Origin: Silene conica
Lineage: Eukaryota; Streptophyta; Magnoliopsida; Caryophyllales; Caryophyllaceae
DNA: 64,000 nucleotides
Direction of reading: 5' to 3'
Assembly: GCA_029255685.2 (NCBI GenBank)
Contig: CM055312.2
Span: forward strand, 79,366,369-79,430,368
Below the pieces are notes generated by a model. It searched no databases and was not told the origin of the DNA. It saw nothing but the letters and a program-made list of their open reading frames with translations. Of the stretch, positions 60,017 through 64,000 are shown one piece after another; the stretch's first letter is position 1, and each line of letters begins with the position of its first letter. Both the position numbers and the translations under genes were made by a program.

Positions 60017-60402
60017 ATGGTTTCTTCCATTTTTTGATTCGCTATGTCTATCATTGCTACTTGCTAGCCTCATGATTAGCCAAACGGTTATGGTAGCTGC
60101 TCGCCATCTTCCGGAAACATCTGAGCTTCCTAAGCCCTATATCCCTGACTTTCTGAAGCCCACTTTGTCTGAGTTGCTGGAACCTGTTGTCCCTAAAGTT
60201 CTTAAACTTCCTAAAGCCCACCGTACCTGAATTTCCGAAGCCCAAAATTCCCGAGTTTCAGAAGCCAGCCATGCCAGACCTCCCAAAGGCCCAAGTGCCT
60301 GAGCTTCTAAAGCCCACCTTGCCAGAGTTTCCTAAGACTAACCATTTGAACTCCCAAAGCCTGAGCTCCCCGAACTACCCATGACAGCCATGGGCGAATC
60401 CA
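60017..60402 (+). pseudogene. PELPK-type cell-wall protein pseudogene
   Basis: ATG at 60017, followed by a signal-peptide-like stretch LSLLLASLMISQTVMVAARHL in a shifted frame. Repeats such as ELPKPYIPDFLKP, VPEFPKPKIPEF and FELPKPELPELP then lie in successive frames. At least three frame changes are needed, so it is dead. It is a shorter, more diverged paralogue of the intact gene 1.2 kb downstream, in the same orientation, which points to an old tandem duplication. Confidence 0.72.
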
Positions 60403-61530
60403 GATTTTTTTTATGGTGTAGCAAGATTAACCTAGATACGAAACTATAAGTCGTAACAGTGAGTAACATTACGAATTCATAGTAACTACAGTCTACAAGT
60501 ACATTATAGACTACAGATTCATAGGCTCGAAGTCTAGAAAACATAGCCAAATCCATAAATACTAAATACTCCAACATCCTTCTTAATCAATAGCAAAACT
60601 TGGCTTACTTCAAAGAATAAGAACGTATTCTGCTAAGCTGTAATTATAGTGACGCTGATATTTTACGACGGAGCATTATACTTTCATTAGCATCTTCTTC
60701 CATCCAAATGACAATTTCACGAAATCCGTCTGAATGCAAGTTCAACACTGCATTCAAATTTATCGCCTTCTTCGCTATTGGTCGATTCTAATTACAAATA
60801 CCTTCCAAAATGACTTAAAAAGTCTACCGCTTATGCCCTGGCCGAGCGCCCGAGCCAAGAGTATTGAATGATCGTCTATGATGATAATTGAAGTCATAAG
60901 CTGCATCCTTGATTGTAATCTTCTTTCATTGTGGTTACTCCCTTTAGGCTTTACCGAATCAGGATTTTCATGCGTGTATTCGAAAGGAAAGTTTAAAAAA
61001 CGTAAGGAACTTGTCGAGACCTTACGGTTCACGGATCATGTGGGGATGGTTCCGATTTGGGTCAGTTGAAACAAATAGAGTTACTATTGGTTATTTGGTT
61101 TTAACCATGAGACGGGACCGATTGGTCTCAGTGACTTCTACAGTTCTACTTGTTACGAGATTTGAATAAAGAGCTTCATACATATTCTGAAGACCAGAAC
61201 TATTGAGTCTAACATGAAATTTATCAAAATATGAAGAAGCACTCGCGCTAAATATTTATAATCGATGTCGAGTAACCTAGGCTATAAATAGAATAGAGAA
61301 ATGTGTTTTAGTAAACACCGCTCCTTTTTCTTTTAACCATTGTAGCACATCACTAAGAGAGGTAAAATGAGAAACGTAAAACAAAAGGTTTCCAAATTCT
61401 GATAAAGTTAAGAAATGTTTGATAGTTGGAAACTGTTAGTGCAATGTCAGATGTTTTTGTTCTCTCAAGTTTAGTTTGGAAGTTGAACAATGTACTACCT
61501 ACTTTTCACCAAACTCCTTAGTATATCATC
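60403..61530. other. Intergenic between PELPK copies
   Basis: No gene was recognised. The right end is the promoter side of the intact PELPK gene. Confidence 0.4.
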
Positions 61531-61539
61531 TATATATAG
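61531..61539 (+). promoter_or_regulatory. TATA box of the PELPK gene
   Basis: TATATATAG lies 100 bases before the ATG at 61631, a normal plant TATA-to-start distance. It is a short match, supported by position only. Confidence 0.5.
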
Positions 61540-61630
61540 ACTTCATAACTCAGGTGTATTAGCAACACATTCACTAATAATACAAGCTTAATCACTCCAC
61601 TTCGATATTTTCTGTTACACTTCTTCAATT

Positions 61631-62434
61631 ATGGCTTCACCTTCTCTTTTCTTGTTTCTAATGTTTGTAGTTATTTCCTGCTTATCAAGCAGTAACAAAA
61701 ACATAGTGGCAGCTCGTCGCCTTTTAGATGTGCCCTTGCCTGAACTGCCAAAGATTACGGTGCCAGAGCTTCCTAAGCCCGAGTTTCCTGAGCTGCCAAA
61801 AATTACAGTGCCCGACCTTCCTAAACCACAGTTACCTGAACTGCCAAAGTTCGAGGTACCTAAACTGCCTAAGGTTGAGGTACCTGAATTGCCAAAAGTA
61901 GCGGTACCTGAGTTCCCAAAGCCTGAGATGCCTAAATTGCCTAACTTTGAGGCACCAAAGCTTGACGTGCATGAATTACCCAAGCCAACGTTGCCTGAAC
62001 TTCCTAAGGTAGAAGTCCCTGAGCTACCTAAGCCAGAGGTTCCTGAATTGCCCAAACCCGAAATTCATGAGCTTCCCAAGCCAGTAGTCCCCGAGCTCCC
62101 TAAACCCGAAGTTCATGAGCTTCCCAAGCCAGAAGTCCCTGAGCTACCTAAGCCAGAGGTTCCTGAATTGCCCAAACCCGAAATTCCTGAGCTTCCCAAG
62201 CCAGTAGTGCCCGAGCTCCCTAAACCCGAAGTTCATGAGCTTCCCAAGCCAGAAGTCCCTGAGCAACCTAAGCCAGAGGTTCCTGATTTGCCCAAGCTCA
62301 AAGTGCCTGAGCTCCCTAAACCCGACTTACCCAAGGTTCCTGAATTACCAAAGCCGGAGGTGCCTGAACTCCCTAAGCCTGAGATTCCAGAGCTGCCGAA
62401 ACCTGTTGTGCCTGAGCACCCAGCTAAGCCCTGA
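61631..62434 (+). CDS. PELPK1-like secreted proline-rich protein
   Basis: A 267-residue protein. The N-terminus MASPSLFLFLMFVVISCLSS is a clear signal peptide, cleaved near NIVAARR. The rest is about 27 octapeptides of the form x-x-V-P-E-L-P-K, alternating Pro, Glu and Lys, ending HPAKP. This matches the PELPK (Pro-Glu-Leu/Ile/Val-Pro-Lys) family of Arabidopsis At5g09530, a hydroxyproline-rich cell-wall protein linked to growth. The protein is expected to be exported to the wall; Pro residues may be hydroxylated. Residues around 130-220 consist of a 40-residue (120-bp) block repeated about three times at near identity, so the array has expanded recently. Single exon, no lesion. Confidence 0.9.
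   Translation: MASPSLFLFLMFVVISCLSSSNKNIVAARRLLDVPLPELPKITVPELPKPEFPELPKITVPDLPKPQLPELPKFEVPKLPKVEVPELPKVAVPEFPKPEMPKLPNFEAPKLDVHELPKPTLPELPKVEVPELPKPEVPELPKPEIHELPKPVVPELPKPEVHELPKPEVPELPKPEVPELPKPEIPELPKPVVPELPKPEVHELPKPEVPEQPKPEVPDLPKLKVPELPKPDLPKVPELPKPEVPELPKPEIPELPKPVVPEHPAKP
62011..62370 (+). repeat. 120-bp higher-order repeat inside PELPK
   Basis: AGAAGTCCCTGAGC starts units at 62011, 62131 and 62251, an exact period of 120 bp, or five octapeptides. Units 1 and 2 differ at only a few positions; unit 3 is more diverged and incomplete. Confidence 0.85.
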
Positions 62435-63130
62435 AAATAGCATCTGTACACTATGGATTTCATATATAACTATGACCTACTTCATGATGCCGAAATTCCA
62501 TAAATAAGTTTATTTTGTATTGCTACTGAGATTGTACTTATTTGTGTGATTTTAATATATTAAGCTTTTGTTTACTGATGTTTTTTTTACATTTGTACAC
62601 TGCTATCTCCTATCTCTGATCGTAGTAATGAGGATAAGTTACTACTCGAACATACTATAAGAAAATGATGCCGCAATTAATACAGTAGCGTAACTAATAG
62701 TTCGGTTTTTAATAAGTAGTTTTAATTTGACCATAAGCTAGGAGAATGTCGAAAGCAGTTACAAAAGTATACACAATAAGGAATTTAGTGCGAACACCGA
62801 AGCCAAAGCCGAAGAAAAAGCTACAAATGAACGATAACCGAGGGCTGATTCCATCCCTGATTATTTTGATCTTCAGGTTTAAGTTAGATATGCAGTATAT
62901 TAATCTGGTTTATTTAAAGTCAATTATTGGACACATAAATTTATAAGATATTGTCTGGTGAGATGTTATCTCCTTCCATATCCATACAAAGATAAGCCCA
63001 TTTATACCCACTGCTTCGTATTTAGTACATTTCCATTTCCAGAATTTGTTCTCTGGATTCTGAATCGGCCTACTCTTCTGAGCAGTAAGCTTCCCTCATC
63101 TTTAATTACTTTCTTTATTTTGCTGCAAAA
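62435..63130. other. Intergenic
   Basis: 3' flank of the PELPK gene, then AT-rich spacer. Nothing else was recognised. Confidence 0.4.
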
Positions 63131-64000
63131 ATGTGGGATAATTTACCTACTGAAATCACCACCAACATTTTACATAAGATTGTCTGTCCAAACCTTAGTT
63201 AAATGCACTTCTTTGTCTAAATCATTCCTCTATTTAATTACTAGTCACGACTTTATCTCCGACCACATTGCACAACACAACAATTCCCACTTGTTACTTC
63301 GTTATTTCACCCACGACAAACGAGAAATGTATCATTTTGAGCCCGATGATGACACTTTTTCCGGCTTCCAAACTCACGGATTACCTGCCCCTTTCTATAA
63401 TTATGCTGATGATTGCTTTACTGTTGCGGGTTGTGTAAACGGTGTTCTTTGCTTGGTTGATGATTTTAGAAGTGAGGGTACTCTTATCATACTTTGGAAT
63501 CCTGCTATAAGGAAGTTTGTTCACCTTCCCCGGCCTACAACGGTAGTTGATACATATGGTCCGTATGAGTCTGTTTGTGGGTTTGGGTTTGATCCTATTT
63601 CGGATGATTACAAGGTGGTTCGACTCGTAGATTTGCATACTCGTTTTGAGGCTAGCTCAGGAAAGCAAGTTGAGGTCTATAGTTTGAAATCCGGGTGTTG
63701 GAGGGTTATCGGTGTTGGTCCTTGCTACTCATTTAAACATTATGCCTATGGGTATACCCCTCGTTGCATTAATGGCTCCGTTTATTGGCTTGCTTCGCCT
63801 TATGTTGTTTCAAATTGTGAAACTGTGCTTCTCAAATTTGATATGTCTGCAGAGAGATTTGAGACCATCCAACTGCCGGGAAAGAATGAGTCAACTTTCT
63901 TTACTCAGATCCGAGATTTATATATTCAGGAGAGTAATCAAATGTTGGCTTTGATTAAGAGTAACTACAATGATGCAAGCAAGACTTGTAGCGCATGGAT
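63131..64000 (+). pseudogene. F-box protein with FBA domain, frameshifted, partial
   Basis: MWDNLPTEITTNILHK is the start of an F-box, the motif that docks a substrate receptor onto SKP1 in SCF ubiquitin ligases. A one-base shift near 63176-63182 moves the frame; the original frame stops at 63200. The other frame continues as SVQTLVKCTSLSKSFLYLI, the second half of the F-box, and stays open to the window edge. It reads an F-box-associated domain: LWNPAIRKFVHLP, GFGFDPISDDYKVVRL and CINGSVYWLAS. Relatives are about 350-400 residues, so roughly 90 are missing beyond the edge. It is probably a recently broken gene, unless the extra base is an assembly error or an internal start is used. Confidence 0.75.

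Noticed and set aside
61615-62055. Long antisense open frame (146 codons) opposite PELPK, rich in Gly-Ser
   Set aside because: It is the compositional shadow of the PELPK octapeptide repeat on the other strand, with no start context or family of its own.

Overview
The window is nuclear DNA of a eudicot plant. It carries an intact phytochrome C gene with the four-exon plant layout, a PPR-DYW organelle editing factor, a group-C MAP kinase relic, a PELPK-type cell-wall protein and an F-box gene. These sit in AT-rich DNA loaded with Copia, Gypsy, RTE and L1 LINE, Helitron, SINE and MITE copies. The recurring string ACTCCGTAT recalls Caryophyllales genomes, but that is only an impression.

Layout. 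1.2-4.3 kb (minus): PPR-DYW gene like Arabidopsis At5g09950/MEF7, with its DYW end broken by a frameshift and a stop. 4.4-4.75 kb: two tRNA-derived SINEs. 5.2-10.7 kb (minus): intact PHYC (1126 aa, four exons) with a Stowaway-type MITE beside the exon-1 donor. 12.0-19.0 kb: an RTE-type LINE split by a small Copia element (12170-15634, TSD GCTAG) whose 3' LTR supplies an ATG in frame with the LINE protein. 19-21.8 kb: AT-rich DNA with a three-unit tandem repeat. 21.8-30.5 kb: a whole-looking Copia element with 996-bp LTRs that are nearly identical. 30.5-42.2 kb: Helitron-rich DNA; one Helitron (38356-40869) carries a four-exon RPA70-like OB-fold gene. 42.2-45.8 kb: Gypsy 3' relic with a MULE-type MITE inside its LTR. 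47.8-49.6 kb (minus): group-C MAPK pseudogene with a truncated L1 in its intron. 50-55.5 kb: more Helitron ends, a self-nested fold-back element and a Tourist MITE. 55.7-59.2 kb (plus): histidine-phosphatase (phosphoglycerate mutase-like) gene, six exons, intact. 60.0-62.4 kb: broken and intact PELPK genes. 63.1 kb to the end: F-box gene with a frameshift, running off the window.

The host genes share no operon-like logic; they are independent plant genes in a transposon-dense region. PHYC and the phosphatase are intact with clean splice sites, and PELPK is one open frame. The PPR gene, MAPK, upstream PELPK copy and F-box gene each carry frame lesions. The most distinctive signals are the RPA-carrying Helitron within a cluster of at least eleven Helitron 3' termini, the LTR-LINE reading-frame fusion, the paired palindromic repeats in the young Copia leader, and the 120-bp higher-order repeat in PELPK. 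No wholly new biological system can be demonstrated from the sequence alone.
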